Positions 38,732-46,865 of a DNA stretch of 64,000 bases are shown in pieces. The notes beneath the pieces are model-generated. The model saw only the letters and a program-made list of their open reading frames with translations. It ran no database searches and was not told the origin of the DNA. A program made the position numbers and the translations under genes. Numbering within the stretch: the first letter of the stretch is position 1; each line of letters opens with the position of its first letter. Origin of the DNA: Arthrobacter sp. cf158 (GTDB taxonomy: Bacteria > Actinomycetota > Actinomycetes > Actinomycetales > Micrococcaceae). Location of the stretch: contig NZ_FNNR01000002.1 in NCBI RefSeq assembly GCF_900106835.1, positions 310,001-374,000 on the forward strand, given 5' to 3'.

Positions 38732-39168
38732 AGCGGGAGGAAGCCTGGCAGCCGGTGTTCGAATTTAGCACCCCACTGGACTACTCGGAGCCACTCCGGG
38801 CAGCGGTTATATGCATCAATATCCCAATCGGAGTTGGTGACTGGCCGGACATCTTCCTTCGGTAACCATGCGCTTAGGCTGTCCTTCTCGTCGTCGTACC
38901 ACTGAACATGGATCTGCGTCCGGTTCCAGTGAGTCGCATGGGCGTACACCCAAACGGTTCCGCCAGGCTTCAGCGGCACCCGCGCATGCACCTTGGGGTA
39001 GTTGCCCATCTCCCAAGACTTGACGTCTTCCACGGGCCCCACGCGCTCCGGGCGGATGAACTCGTACTCTTGTCCGTCAAGCACGAACTTCGTTGGTGGG
39101 AAGATTGGCATGTTCCAATGATGCATGCTTGGAACGACAGCTTGTCCCCCAGTTAGGAGAGACCACAC
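38728..39168 (-). CDS. hypothetical protein
   Basis: This 146-aa protein reads as a real protein rich in Trp, Tyr, His and Pro (WVYAHATHWNRTQIHVQWYDDEKDSLSAWLPKEDVRPV). GTG 39168 has GAGG at a normal distance upstream; ATG 39126 would give a version 14 residues shorter. It ends four bases inside the end of the PIN gene, on the opposite strand. The family is not recognised. Confidence 0.6.
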   Translation of the reverse strand: MWSLLTGGQAVVPSMHHWNMPIFPPTKFVLDGQEYEFIRPERVGPVEDVKSWEMGNYPKVHARVPLKPGGTVWVYAHATHWNRTQIHVQWYDDEKDSLSAWLPKEDVRPVTNSDWDIDAYNRCPEWLRVVQWGAKFEHRLPGFLPL

Positions 39169-39348
39169 GTGAGCGACCTCAACGTAGGCGACAGCTTCCC
39201 CGTTGAGCTCCTCGCCCTCAGCGCCGAAGAGTGCACCGAATCAACCAGCCATTTAGGCTTCCAAGCGTTCTGCGTTCTGGGCGCAGGCCACGCGGGCAGG
39301 CACATCGCCGCGGACGCTCACATGATCGTCCGGGCAGCCTGGGGCTAA
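39169..39348 (+). CDS. small hypothetical phage protein (59 aa)
   Basis: GTG 39169 follows AGGAGAG with an eight-base gap, and the frame runs 59 codons to TAA 39346-39348. The product (MSDLNVGDSFPVELLALSAE...AADAHMIVRAAWG) has normal composition. It starts directly beside the start of the minus-strand gene and is followed four bases later by another short gene. Function unknown. Confidence 0.5.
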   Translation: MSDLNVGDSFPVELLALSAEECTESTSHLGFQAFCVLGAGHAGRHIAADAHMIVRAAWG

Positions 39349-39351
39349 GCC

Positions 39352-39498
39352 GTGGAAGTAACCCTGACAATCGAAAACAGCGAGGGCAAGCTAAGTACAG
39401 TCAGCGCCGGGGGCGGAGACTACGACGAGGCCCTCGTGGCCGCACGGGCACTTGTCCCTGAAGGCTGCAGGGCCATCGCCGTCCGCACCGATCGTTGA
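39352..39498 (+). CDS. small hypothetical phage protein (48 aa)
   Basis: GTG 39352 opens a 48-codon frame ending TGA 39496-39498 (MEVTLTIENSEGKLSTVSAG...). It is spaced three bases from the previous short gene, which supports a two-gene unit. A beta-strand start followed by DYDEALVAARAL suggests a small alpha/beta fold. Function unknown. Confidence 0.45.
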   Translation: MEVTLTIENSEGKLSTVSAGGGDYDEALVAARALVPEGCRAIAVRTDR

Positions 39499-39543
39499 CG
39501 TGGATAGCGACATTTTGTCAGTCCACTTTCATAGACTGATGTC

Positions 39544-40413
39544 ATGCGAGTTGACCCTGCACGTGTTGACATGTTCGAGGACTACCTGTCTAGGCACGAC
39601 CCCGGGCAACTAAGAATGCGGGCCAAACAGTTTTTGGCCTCCCGCAAGCCCCTGACGCGAGCTCAAGCCATCAAGGGGATCTACAACATTGTTCGCCCTC
39701 CAGGGGGAGACCGTTTTACGCTGCCAACCACAAGTCGGCCCATTCAGGCGGGCAGCGTCCTCTACCGGGCGCGACCGCTGGAGAGCATTTCAGACATGAA
39801 GGTTGTAGCGGATGCCTGGGAGCCTCCCATAGACAGGGCACGCATAGGAAGGCTCAATATGCCCGGCGAGCCAATGCTGTACACCGCTTGGGATCCGGCC
39901 ACGGCTTGCTTTGAAGTAGGGGTCAGTGGACCGACACTGTTGGCCATGAGCCACTTTGTCGTCTACCAAGACTTCAAATCGACTGAGATCGGCGTGTTGG
40001 AAGTCCCTGACAACTTGAGCCTAAAGGCCCAGAAGAAGCTTGCGGTCATCCTGGAATTGCTTCACGACGTTTTCATGAAGCCGTACAGCGACAACGACCC
40101 GGACAAGTATGTTGCAACAGAAGTTCTGGTGAAAGACCTCTACGATCTGCCGCCGGATATGTGCCAAGCATGGTCGTACAAGTCGGTAGCCGATCCCTCG
40201 CCGCACGCTTTGAACCTATGTTTCCGCCCGGACGCAGGCCGGGAAGTGTTGCGATTGGCTCGAACGGACATCGTAGAAGTGGATCCCTCCCCTGAAGGTC
40301 ACATTGCGGGGTTCAACTTCACCACGCTCAAGGTCTTGGAGCCTGATACGGAATCAGGTGCCCTCATGGAGGTTATACAGCCTTGGGCGCGTGAGCTGTC
40401 GCAGCAGCTTTAA
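39544..40413 (+). CDS. RES-domain protein (putative NAD+-consuming toxin), copy 1
   Basis: The 289-aa protein carries a RES domain from about residue 68 to the end, the fold of NAD+ phosphorylase/glycohydrolase toxins. The name-giving residues fit: R75 in LYRARP, E124 in TACFEVG and S214 in SYKSVADPSPHALNL. Known RES toxins are about 150-230 aa and pair with an Xre/DUF2384 antitoxin; here no such partner is adjacent. The first 65 residues (DMFEDYLSRHDPGQLRMRAKQFLASRK) are an extra helical region that could control activity. The gene ends converging with the DUF6270-like gene, whose end it overlaps by 41 bases. Confidence 0.72.
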   Translation: MRVDPARVDMFEDYLSRHDPGQLRMRAKQFLASRKPLTRAQAIKGIYNIVRPPGGDRFTLPTTSRPIQAGSVLYRARPLESISDMKVVADAWEPPIDRARIGRLNMPGEPMLYTAWDPATACFEVGVSGPTLLAMSHFVVYQDFKSTEIGVLEVPDNLSLKAQKKLAVILELLHDVFMKPYSDNDPDKYVATEVLVKDLYDLPPDMCQAWSYKSVADPSPHALNLCFRPDAGREVLRLARTDIVEVDPSPEGHIAGFNFTTLKVLEPDTESGALMEVIQPWARELSQQL

Positions 40414-41110
40414 TGGCGTCACGCATCTTTTCGTAGACGGCGTTCACATGGTGGTAGGGGGCAAGACCCCACTGATGCTTCGCGGCGGCCACGGCGACAT
40501 CCTGTCCAACCGTGAACACATTGACCCCGCGCTCCCGGAGCGAGTCCGTGTACCGCTGGTACGTCCTATTCCAGTAGCCAGAGGACATGCCGCGGTACTG
40601 CAACCCAGTCTGGCCACTGTCTGCCGTCTCCGCCCATTCTGGGGCGAGGACCAGCAAGGGTTTGCCAGTCTCTGCGATCCTTTTAAGGACAACATCGGAT
40701 GCTTTCTGCCACAGTTCGAAGTGTTCGTCCGTGCCGAACTTGATGAGGCGCGGCTGGGTGTCCTGCTGCTGAAGGAGTTTGCTCTCTTCGAGCTCCCAGG
40801 TCTGGGTGATGTAGGTGTTGGGCGCAAGTTCGTAGACCCCGAGCCGCTCGTCAACGAGATCAAGGACGAACACATCGGCTTTTGATGCTGCTTCGTCGAT
40901 GGACGGCAAGAGGGAGGATCGGACGTCATTGCGCACGCACTGATTCTGAAACTTCGAGGTCAGAGCGCTCTCACCACGGAGAACGCCTCGCGGCGAGGCC
41001 GCGCTGATCATGCTCTGGCGGGCGACGTATTCAACGATCGTCCAGTCCTCGCCCAGAAACGGCTTTGTGTCGCGTGAGACGCAGCTGCCATAGATGAAGA
41101 TACCCGGCAA
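40373..41110 (-). CDS. DUF6270-like protein
   Basis: The protein has the hallmark IYGSCVSRD close to the N-terminus, seen in DUF6270 proteins of polysaccharide loci, which look like SGNH-type hydrolase relatives. Further conserved-looking segments are FVLDLVDERLGV, LVLAPEWAE and a final HHVNAVYEKMRDAI. TTG 41110 is favoured, giving about 245 aa, because GGGGG lies upstream and GSCVSRD then sits near residue 9 as in the family. The longer form from ATG 41188 adds 26 residues without a visible ribosome-binding site. It is divergent from the hydrolase gene and convergent with RES copy 1. The biochemical role is unknown. Confidence 0.65.
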   Translation of the reverse strand: MPGIFIYGSCVSRDTKPFLGEDWTIVEYVARQSMISAASPRGVLRGESALTSKFQNQCVRNDVRSSLLPSIDEAASKADVFVLDLVDERLGVYELAPNTYITQTWELEESKLLQQQDTQPRLIKFGTDEHFELWQKASDVVLKRIAETGKPLLVLAPEWAETADSGQTGLQYRGMSSGYWNRTYQRYTDSLRERGVNVFTVGQDVAVAAAKHQWGLAPYHHVNAVYEKMRDAIKAAATAHAPKAV

Positions 41111-41242
41111 AACAAACCCCCATGAAGTGACTGTGAAGAAACCACCCAAGCCTAACAAAGCGCAGCGACGTCCATAGTCACGATCCATTTCGGAAGCAAG
41201 TCACGTTCGTCCGGCGTCTGGACATTCAGGTATCTTTTCCTG

Positions 41243-42235
41243 ATGGGGCAAATTCAAAACCTTGAGGACAAGCGCGCCTACGCGCAGGACATGGGCTTCG
41301 GCTTCTGCGAACTCTGCGCAGACGTGTTCATTTACACCGGTAGCAACGACGCGCAGGACCACCCGTGCCCGTCACGACCGCGGGTCATCGATCCGAAAAA
41401 GCACAACATCACAAAGTACGCCAGCGTTGACCTGTTCCTGAAAAAGGAAACCATCCCGCCCGGCTACCAGATCATTACCGAGAACGGCTTGCCGATCGAC
41501 GTCATCCCGCAGAACCGCGGGTCGGATACCACCGTTGTGTTCTTCCAAGGTGCAGTTGACAAGACCTGGACGTTGCCCGCTTTCGGCGGCATGGGCGTAT
41601 CCAAGGACACCGCAGTGAACCGCGTTTTCATCTCCGATCCAAGCCTCGTGCTAACGGACCGGCTGAACCTCGGCTGGTTTGTGGGCAACAGCCGCATGAA
41701 TACACAGCAGAAGCTGCTCGCTATCATCCGCCACATCGCCGAAGTATGGGGCGATCAGCGTCTTGTGTTTTTCGGGGCATCCGGTGGCGGCTTCGCGTCG
41801 CTCTTCTTCTCTGCGCACTTCCCAGGCTCGCTCGCCATTGTTTCCAACCCTCAAACCGACGTCGCCAAGTACGAGCTCCCGGCTGTCGAACGCTTCGCCG
41901 AGGTCTGTTACGGCGTCACCGGCGAAGACCCCATGAGCCAACTGCCCGACGACGTCACAACTAATTTGGTGGACCTGTACCGGACCCCGCGGGACAACAC
42001 AGTGGCGTACATGCAGAACAGCACTGACTTCGATCACGTCGAAGACCACATGACGCCCTTCCTCGAAGCAGCGCACCCGGACAACCAGATCTACGTCCTT
42101 ATGGAGAACTGGGGTGACGGGCACGTCGCGCCTCCGAAACACATTCACGTTGAAGCTCTGGCTGTGGCGTCAAGCCAGGACTGGGCTGCCGGTCTATCAA
42201 AGATGGGCTTCCAGGCGAATCCCCACCGGAAGTGA
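41243..42235 (+). CDS. alpha/beta-hydrolase-like protein with GASGG motif
   Basis: The 330-aa protein has an alpha/beta-hydrolase core: strand-loop VVFFQGAVDKTW, nucleophile elbow FFGASGGGFASL with Ser 180, and a late His in WGDGHVAPPKH. The N-terminus has a CELC...C pattern (residues 22-42) that might bind metal. It resembles the hydrolases that accompany DUF6270-like proteins and Asp2-type acyltransferases in surface-glycan loci. Here it stands in a prophage between two RES genes. ATG 41243 is the first start; the ribosome-binding site is weak. Confidence 0.65.
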   Translation: MGQIQNLEDKRAYAQDMGFGFCELCADVFIYTGSNDAQDHPCPSRPRVIDPKKHNITKYASVDLFLKKETIPPGYQIITENGLPIDVIPQNRGSDTTVVFFQGAVDKTWTLPAFGGMGVSKDTAVNRVFISDPSLVLTDRLNLGWFVGNSRMNTQQKLLAIIRHIAEVWGDQRLVFFGASGGGFASLFFSAHFPGSLAIVSNPQTDVAKYELPAVERFAEVCYGVTGEDPMSQLPDDVTTNLVDLYRTPRDNTVAYMQNSTDFDHVEDHMTPFLEAAHPDNQIYVLMENWGDGHVAPPKHIHVEALAVASSQDWAAGLSKMGFQANPHRK

Positions 42236-42242
42236 CTCAGTC

Positions 42243-43226
42243 TTGAACCTGAGCGCCGTGGAAATGCTCAAAATGCGTTTTGGGGACCAGGGCGGCACTA
42301 CTCCCATGACCGAGGCAGAACAGTGGGAACAAGCGGCCCGAGATATGAAGCCCTTCCTCAATTCGACGAGCAGCGACGAATGGAAGCGTAGATTTGCCGC
42401 GTACTACAGCCGCCGGTCGCGTCGCGACAGGACGCGGGAACAAGTCTCCACGGATCTAGGCAGAATCCTGCACCCTGTGGGAACATCCTTCTCTATGGTG
42501 GCCCCGAGAGGCTACGTTCCGCAGGGCGCCGCGGTCTTCCGCGCCCGCCCTATTGACAATCCAGAAGAAATTAGCGTCCGGAAGGACGTCGGCGCGCCGC
42601 CTCGAGACAAAGCGAAAGCGGGGCGCCTAAACAGTGCCTTAGAACCGCTGCTCTACACCGCAGTTGGTTCACCCGGAACCGCCCTTTGCGAGATCAGGAT
42701 CGAACCCGGCCAGATGTTCGCCATGGCGCGCTTCAGCATGCGCGAACCTCTCTTTGCGGCCGCGATTGGCCAGACTGAAGAACTTCCCGGCCTGACGGTT
42801 CGAGAGAAGAAAAACTACAACCTAGTGATGCAATTTTTGGAGGACATCTTCAACGAACAAGCTAGGCGGGAGCGTCCGAACGACTATATTGCGCCGGAAG
42901 TGGTGGCCAAGAACTACTTCGACTACCCGGAAACCTATTCCGAAGGCTGGATGTACCGCTCCGTCGTTTCGCTTGGCAAGGGTGGAGTCAACCTTGCTCT
43001 CAGGCCCGAAGTTGGCGAGCGGGTTCTTGAGTTGCACGAAGTGCAGATCGGAGTCTGCACAGGGATTTCTGGAGACGGCCTGAGCCTCGGATTCCAGACG
43101 CTCGATTTCTTGGCAGCGGTCCCGGGGCAGGACGAACTCCTGAGCGTGCCCGACGGCGTTAGAGGACCCTTCATTCCGCCCAGCCGTTGGAGCGAGCTGT
43201 TTACCACACCTGATGCTTCTGATTAA
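42243..43226 (+). CDS. RES-domain protein (putative NAD+-consuming toxin), copy 2
   Basis: This product of about 327 aa is related to the 39544-40413 product across the RES domain: VFRARP, AGRLNSALEPLLYTAVGSPGTALCEIR, DYIAPEVVAKNYFDYPETYSEGWMYRSVVSLGKGGVNLALRP. The Arg, Glu and Ser of the family are all present. The N-terminal 100 residues are charged and do not match copy 1 closely. TTG 42243 is chosen because GGAAG lies just upstream; ATG 42264, 42273 or 42306 are alternatives. It starts seven bases after the hydrolase, probably in one operon with it, and ends in a strong terminator. Confidence 0.7.
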   Translation: MNLSAVEMLKMRFGDQGGTTPMTEAEQWEQAARDMKPFLNSTSSDEWKRRFAAYYSRRSRRDRTREQVSTDLGRILHPVGTSFSMVAPRGYVPQGAAVFRARPIDNPEEISVRKDVGAPPRDKAKAGRLNSALEPLLYTAVGSPGTALCEIRIEPGQMFAMARFSMREPLFAAAIGQTEELPGLTVREKKNYNLVMQFLEDIFNEQARRERPNDYIAPEVVAKNYFDYPETYSEGWMYRSVVSLGKGGVNLALRPEVGERVLELHEVQIGVCTGISGDGLSLGFQTLDFLAAVPGQDELLSVPDGVRGPFIPPSRWSELFTTPDASD

Positions 43227-43231
43227 ACGGG

Positions 43232-43268
43232 AAGAGACCCCCACCCGGTAAGGGTGGGGGTCTTTCTG
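43232..43268 (+). terminator. bidirectional terminator between RES copy 2 and tail spike
   Basis: AGACCCCCACCC (43235-43246) pairs fully with GGGTGGGGGTCT (43252-43263) around GGTAA, followed by TTCT. The first 16 bases from 43232 are repeated exactly at 44964-44979, on the other side of the tail-spike gene. Confidence 0.88.
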
Positions 43269-43298
43269 CTCAATAGCCCGCGATGGAACTCCTCGATA

Positions 43299-44814
43299 TT
43301 ATTCCTGTACCCAGGCGGACGCTTTGCGGATATAGCGGGAGCCGTTGCCAGTGTTCAGGTACTTGCCACCATCCTTGGACGGGATCGAGTAGGTTCCATA
43401 GATGGGGCCGGTGTAGTCGACCGTGACGAGGTTGGTTCCGGTGACGGGCGGGTTGGTCGAGGCGGTCGGAGCGTTGATGTACTTCAACCGGACGTGAACA
43501 TTCTCGTACGCTCCGACAGTGCCTTCGGGCGGAGCCTCAGAGCGGAGTGCGGCGCCGCCTCGGGAAACGACGACGTCGTCAATGAAGATGTCTTTCATGA
43601 CGGCCGACTTGTCGTCCAGGAGGATGACGTTGTTCGTGGAACCTCCGTCCAAGAAGCCACCATTGATGCGGAGGTTGCTGACTCCAAAAGGCGGGGTGAT
43701 TTCGGTGGCGTCCTTGAAGATCATGATCGCGTTTCGTAGGACATCTCTGATGTTCGGCTCAACGATGTCCACGTTCGTGCACGCGAACACGATGAGTCCG
43801 TGCTGCCCCGAGTAGGTCTTGTTCCAAGCCCGCAGCGTCGGGTTGATGACGGTCAGACCGTCAATATGGCCGAAACTGTATTGGGAGAAGTTGTTGACCC
43901 CGTTGCCTGTCGTGCTGCCGTCCTCGGCACTGCAATTCACCAGGCGGATATTTTTGTGCCTGTGACCGGCGTTTCCCAGGACCTTGAAGGCAGCCCCGCC
44001 GGTGGCAAGCTTCTTGGTAGCATTTCCTGGATTTCTGCTGATGCAGTCTTCGAATGTGATGTCACCTACGGTGCACGCTCCGCCGATGCGGTAGTTGTGC
44101 TCGGGGGATCCGTCAACAATCCAGTCACGGAATCGCAAGTTGCGGCAGCCGTAGTCCACGTACTTTGCTTCCAACAGCAATCCGTTTTGCCCGGGAACAC
44201 CCTCGGCGTCAGGGGAAGTGCCGGTGACTTTGAACTTGTCGAACGTTGTGTCCGTGGTGTCCTGCACGTAAACGCCGGTTTGGAAGTTGCGGATGGTGGC
44301 GTTACTAAACCGCGACTCTGTCACGTTGATGACCCGCATCGGTGCCCGGAAGCCTGTCAGCGCTATCCCGTTGATGCGAATGTTCGACTTCTGCGCTGAT
44401 TCATCTCCAACGTAGAGCGCATAGAGCCCTGGCTGGTCGGGTGTCTTGCTCGTAACGGTAATGGCATCAATGACGGTGTGTGAGCCGTTGACCGCGATGC
44501 CGGGGTCGTTTAGGGGACCGCCTGCGATCTCGAGGTTCAGTGAATCGGCCACGAACCGGTCTCTGGTCGTGATGGCGAACTTGTCGTTGCTGTTCGACCC
44601 CTTCACGAAAGTGCAACCGTAGGTGAAGACACGGAGTCCGGGGGGGGAAGGTGATTCCCGACGTGATGTTGTACCGCTTAGTTCCCTCGAATACCAGGGG
44701 GCGACCAAGGGTCGCGGCGTCGTTGGCCGCGGTGGTGATGATCGCAGAATCGTCAGTTGTCCCGTCCGCTGCAGGGTTGTAGTCAGCGAGTCGAACAGCG
44801 ATTTCTTGTGTCAA
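43299..44814 (-). CDS. pectate-lyase-like beta-helix tail spike, split by a frameshift
   Basis: The product should be about 505 aa. It starts at ATG 44814 with AAGGAG upstream and a typical spike N-terminus (VRLADYNPAADGTTDDSAIITTAANDAA). It continues as a right-handed beta-helix with repeated turns such as ITFEDCISRNPGNA, IRLVNCSAEDGS and DIVEPNIRDVL. The two halves are in different frames and meet at a run of eight G (eight C in the gene) at 44640-44647. With seven C the protein reads through as ITFPPGLRVFTYGCTF, so one base appears inserted. It could bind or degrade surface glycan. It lies outside the main late operon, after that operon's terminator. Confidence 0.8.
44640..44647 (-). other. 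C8 homopolymer at the frameshift in the tail-spike gene
   Basis: Eight consecutive C on the coding strand sit exactly where the two halves of the spike change frame. The tract could be a phase-variation site, a decay mutation or a sequencing error. Confidence 0.75.
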
Positions 44815-44899
44815 AAAGGAACTCCTTGTTTGGTTTGGGTTTACTTGTCGGGGTGCCAGGAATGTCGATCGTTCTCTGGACCCCGTAGGCCGTCATTCC

Positions 44900-44921
44900 A
44901 CCTGAGCTTGCAAGCTCAGGT
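44900..44921. promoter_or_regulatory. perfect 22-bp palindrome upstream of the tail spike
   Basis: The core CCTGAGCTTGCAAGCTCAGG (44901-44920) is its own reverse complement and extends one base on each side. It lies 86 bases upstream of the tail-spike start, between that gene and the terminator of the late operon. It may be an operator for a dimeric regulator or a small hairpin. Confidence 0.45.
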
Positions 44922-44963
44922 AAAAGTCGCGCCGTAGAACTCATGATGGGCTGACCGTACGAC

Positions 44964-45000
44964 AAAGAGACCCCCACCCGTCACCGGGTGAGGGGTCTCT
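44964..45000 (-). terminator. terminator of the late operon after holin gene
   Basis: The arms 44965-44979 and 44984-44999 pair with a one-base bulge around a four-base loop, immediately after the holin stop at 45004. Read on the minus strand it is followed by TTTGT, a weak T tract. Confidence 0.75.
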
Positions 45001-45003
45001 TGC

Positions 45004-45300
45004 TTATTGTTTGTCTTCGGGCGCGAGGATCGGCAGGTACTTCCGGAGCCAGTCGTTGACTCCGGGCACTGCAAGGACTCGGGTCATAAGAGCTGTAAGC
45101 GCGGCGACTGCCACGAGGATCCCGTTGAGCGCCGGGAACACCCAGGATGGCAGATAGACCTCGTAGGGCTTCAGCGCTTCAACAGTTGCAAGCAGCACGC
45201 CGTTGAGCAGCGGCACGAGGGCGAGGACGGCGAACACGGTTCGCAGGACAGCGGAGCGCGGGTTACGTTCCTGTGTGGAAAGTGCGCGATGATCAGCCAT
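45004..45300 (-). CDS. holin
   Basis: This 98-aa protein has two membrane segments (VLRTVFAVLALVPLLNGVLLATV and VFPALNGILVAVAALTALMTRVLAV), a charged N-terminus and a short charged tail. It follows the endolysin gene with an eight-base overlap, and it ends the late operon. It should form the membrane lesion that lets the endolysin reach the wall. The frame extends upstream to 45570 but only inside the endolysin gene. Confidence 0.82.
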   Translation of the reverse strand: MADHRALSTQERNPRSAVLRTVFAVLALVPLLNGVLLATVEALKPYEVYLPSWVFPALNGILVAVAALTALMTRVLAVPGVNDWLRKYLPILAPEDKQ

Positions 45301-46246
45301 TGGACTGGTCCTCTTTCTTTTCAAGTCGAGTGCGGAGAGCGTCGATGAACGCCTCTGCTTGGGCTTCCGGCACAAGGGCCGCAAGCGCTTCGGGAGAAAC
45401 GCTCTCGCTGATCTCCACCAGCACCTCACCTTGGCCTCGGACTTCCGTGCCGGTGGTGGCGATGTCCTGGATGACAGCGACTTCCTGCCCATCACGCTTG
45501 ACAACTGTGCCCCACCAAACGCGAGTAGGGAGGGCTTCGAAGTTCTTGCGGTTCTCGGCCAGCCCCACATTTATCAGGCGCTGGTTTTCGAGGACGTGCG
45601 GGATGAGTCCCGGGTTGTCCTTGCGGCCTCCCCAGTCATAGCCGCTGAGCAGCAGCGCGTTGATGTGGTCCTTGATTTCCTTGACTTCAGCAGCAGACAA
45701 TTCGTCCTCCTGTGGGGTTGTGGTTTGGCCGGCGTACTCGATGGAGCCCTTGAAGAGGTCTTCGGGATTGCTGCGGCCGAAGTAGCGGCTGTTCAGTACG
45801 TAGCCGTCTCGAAGGATCTCGAAGTGCAGGTGCGGGTTGACTGAGGCTCCCGTAGAGCCAGACGGACCAAGAACCTGTCCTTCATTCACACGCTGCCCAA
45901 CTGCCACGCGTGAGCCTCCGTCAAGGCAGTGCCCGTATATGCCGATGAATGCCCCGTGATCGACCACGTAGCCATAGCCGAAGAAGCTTGGCAGCAGCCA
46001 CCACGGATTGTCAGCGTAGGTTCCCGACAGGCGGCCTACGTGCAGCACGGTCCCGAACGTGACGGCGTAGACCGGCGAGCCTGACGCGGCACCGTAGTCC
46101 TGCCCGGTGTGCCCGTCTGGCTGGTAGTTGCCGTACAGATAGACGTAATACCCCATGCCGGAGTTGGGATTCGAGTTCGCTACGACACCGGCCGTGGCAC
46201 CAGATCCGAAGTCCTGCGTCAGCGGCGCATCTACTGGTCGCCTCAT
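45293..46246 (-). CDS. M23 endopeptidase endolysin
   Basis: The 317-aa protein has an N-terminal M23 metallopeptidase domain with ligands H46 and D50 (GHTGQD), H106 (YGHC) and the H139-L-H141 motif of NPHLHFEIL. It should cut peptide cross-links in the wall. The C-terminal 140 residues are helical and charged and may bind the wall. No signal peptide is seen, so it relies on the holin. It lies between two membrane-protein genes of the lysis module and overlaps both. Confidence 0.88.
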   Translation of the reverse strand: MRRPVDAPLTQDFGSGATAGVVANSNPNSGMGYYVYLYGNYQPDGHTGQDYGAASGSPVYAVTFGTVLHVGRLSGTYADNPWWLLPSFFGYGYVVDHGAFIGIYGHCLDGGSRVAVGQRVNEGQVLGPSGSTGASVNPHLHFEILRDGYVLNSRYFGRSNPEDLFKGSIEYAGQTTTPQEDELSAAEVKEIKDHINALLLSGYDWGGRKDNPGLIPHVLENQRLINVGLAENRKNFEALPTRVWWGTVVKRDGQEVAVIQDIATTGTEVRGQGEVLVEISESVSPEALAALVPEAQAEAFIDALRTRLEKKEDQSNG

Positions 46247-46626
46247 TTGCGGTCCTTTCGAGGCGCCCAGTCGGGGCCGAGTCTGAGTTGGAAGAACAGG
46301 ACCGCGAGCCTGACAGCAGCCACCAGGACGGCACTGTAAATGACGATCCGGAAGATCTCACGCAGGGGGGTCGCGCCAAAGAGGCCGCTTGTGATGATCA
46401 GGATGAACAGGGCGGCGAGCGAGCCGAGCAGCATCATGAGCGCCCGGCCTAGTCGGGTCTTCCACCACTCTGGATGGCACACCCAGTAGATGATCGGCAG
46501 GGCAACCCAGAACGAGCCCGCCACGTAGCCGATGTACAACCCGGGCAGGCCGAGCATCGAATACGTGGTGAGAAACCCCGCTCCGATCAGGGCCCAAGTG
46601 AACGCCTTGAAGATGGTCCGCTTCAC
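46243..46626 (-). CDS. phage membrane protein of lysis module
   Basis: This 127-aa protein has about four hydrophobic segments (AFTWALIGAGFLTTY, LYIGYVAGSFWVALPIIYW, ALMMLLGSLAALFILIITSG, IVIYSAVLVAAVRLAVLFF). It overlaps both the preceding and the endolysin gene by four bases. The position suggests a second holin-like or antiholin protein. Confidence 0.65.
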   Translation of the reverse strand: MKRTIFKAFTWALIGAGFLTTYSMLGLPGLYIGYVAGSFWVALPIIYWVCHPEWWKTRLGRALMMLLGSLAALFILIITSGLFGATPLREIFRIVIYSAVLVAAVRLAVLFFQLRLGPDWAPRKDRK

Positions 46627-46865
46627 GTGGCCCCTCCCAACTTCCTCATGATTTGTGCTTCGATGGCCGGCGCGAATCCGTTGCGGATGTTCACCTCGCG
46701 GAGGTTCGTGACTACTTGGGTGGCTTCGGCCCGCTGCTCTTGAGCGGCGCGGTGAGCGTCCACCGCGTGCTCAAGAGCAGCTTCAGCCAACGTGTGGTCG
46801 ACAGGTTCCAACTGGGGGAGTTGCCGGGCTGACGCCCATTTAGCCCGTAGCTTGCTGAACAGCAT
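46623..46865 (-). CDS. small phage protein, DUF7620-like
   Basis: This 80-aa basic and helical protein (MLFSKLRAKWASARQLPQLEPVDHTLAEAALEHAVDAHRAAQEQRAEATQVV) starts at ATG 46865. The open frame continues upstream to 47099 but there overlaps a better gene. It overlaps the end of the preceding gene by 26 bases. Similar small proteins are common in the lysis region of Arthrobacter phages; function unknown. Confidence 0.6.
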   Translation of the reverse strand: MLFSKLRAKWASARQLPQLEPVDHTLAEAALEHAVDAHRAAQEQRAEATQVVTNLREVNIRNGFAPAIEAQIMRKLGGAT

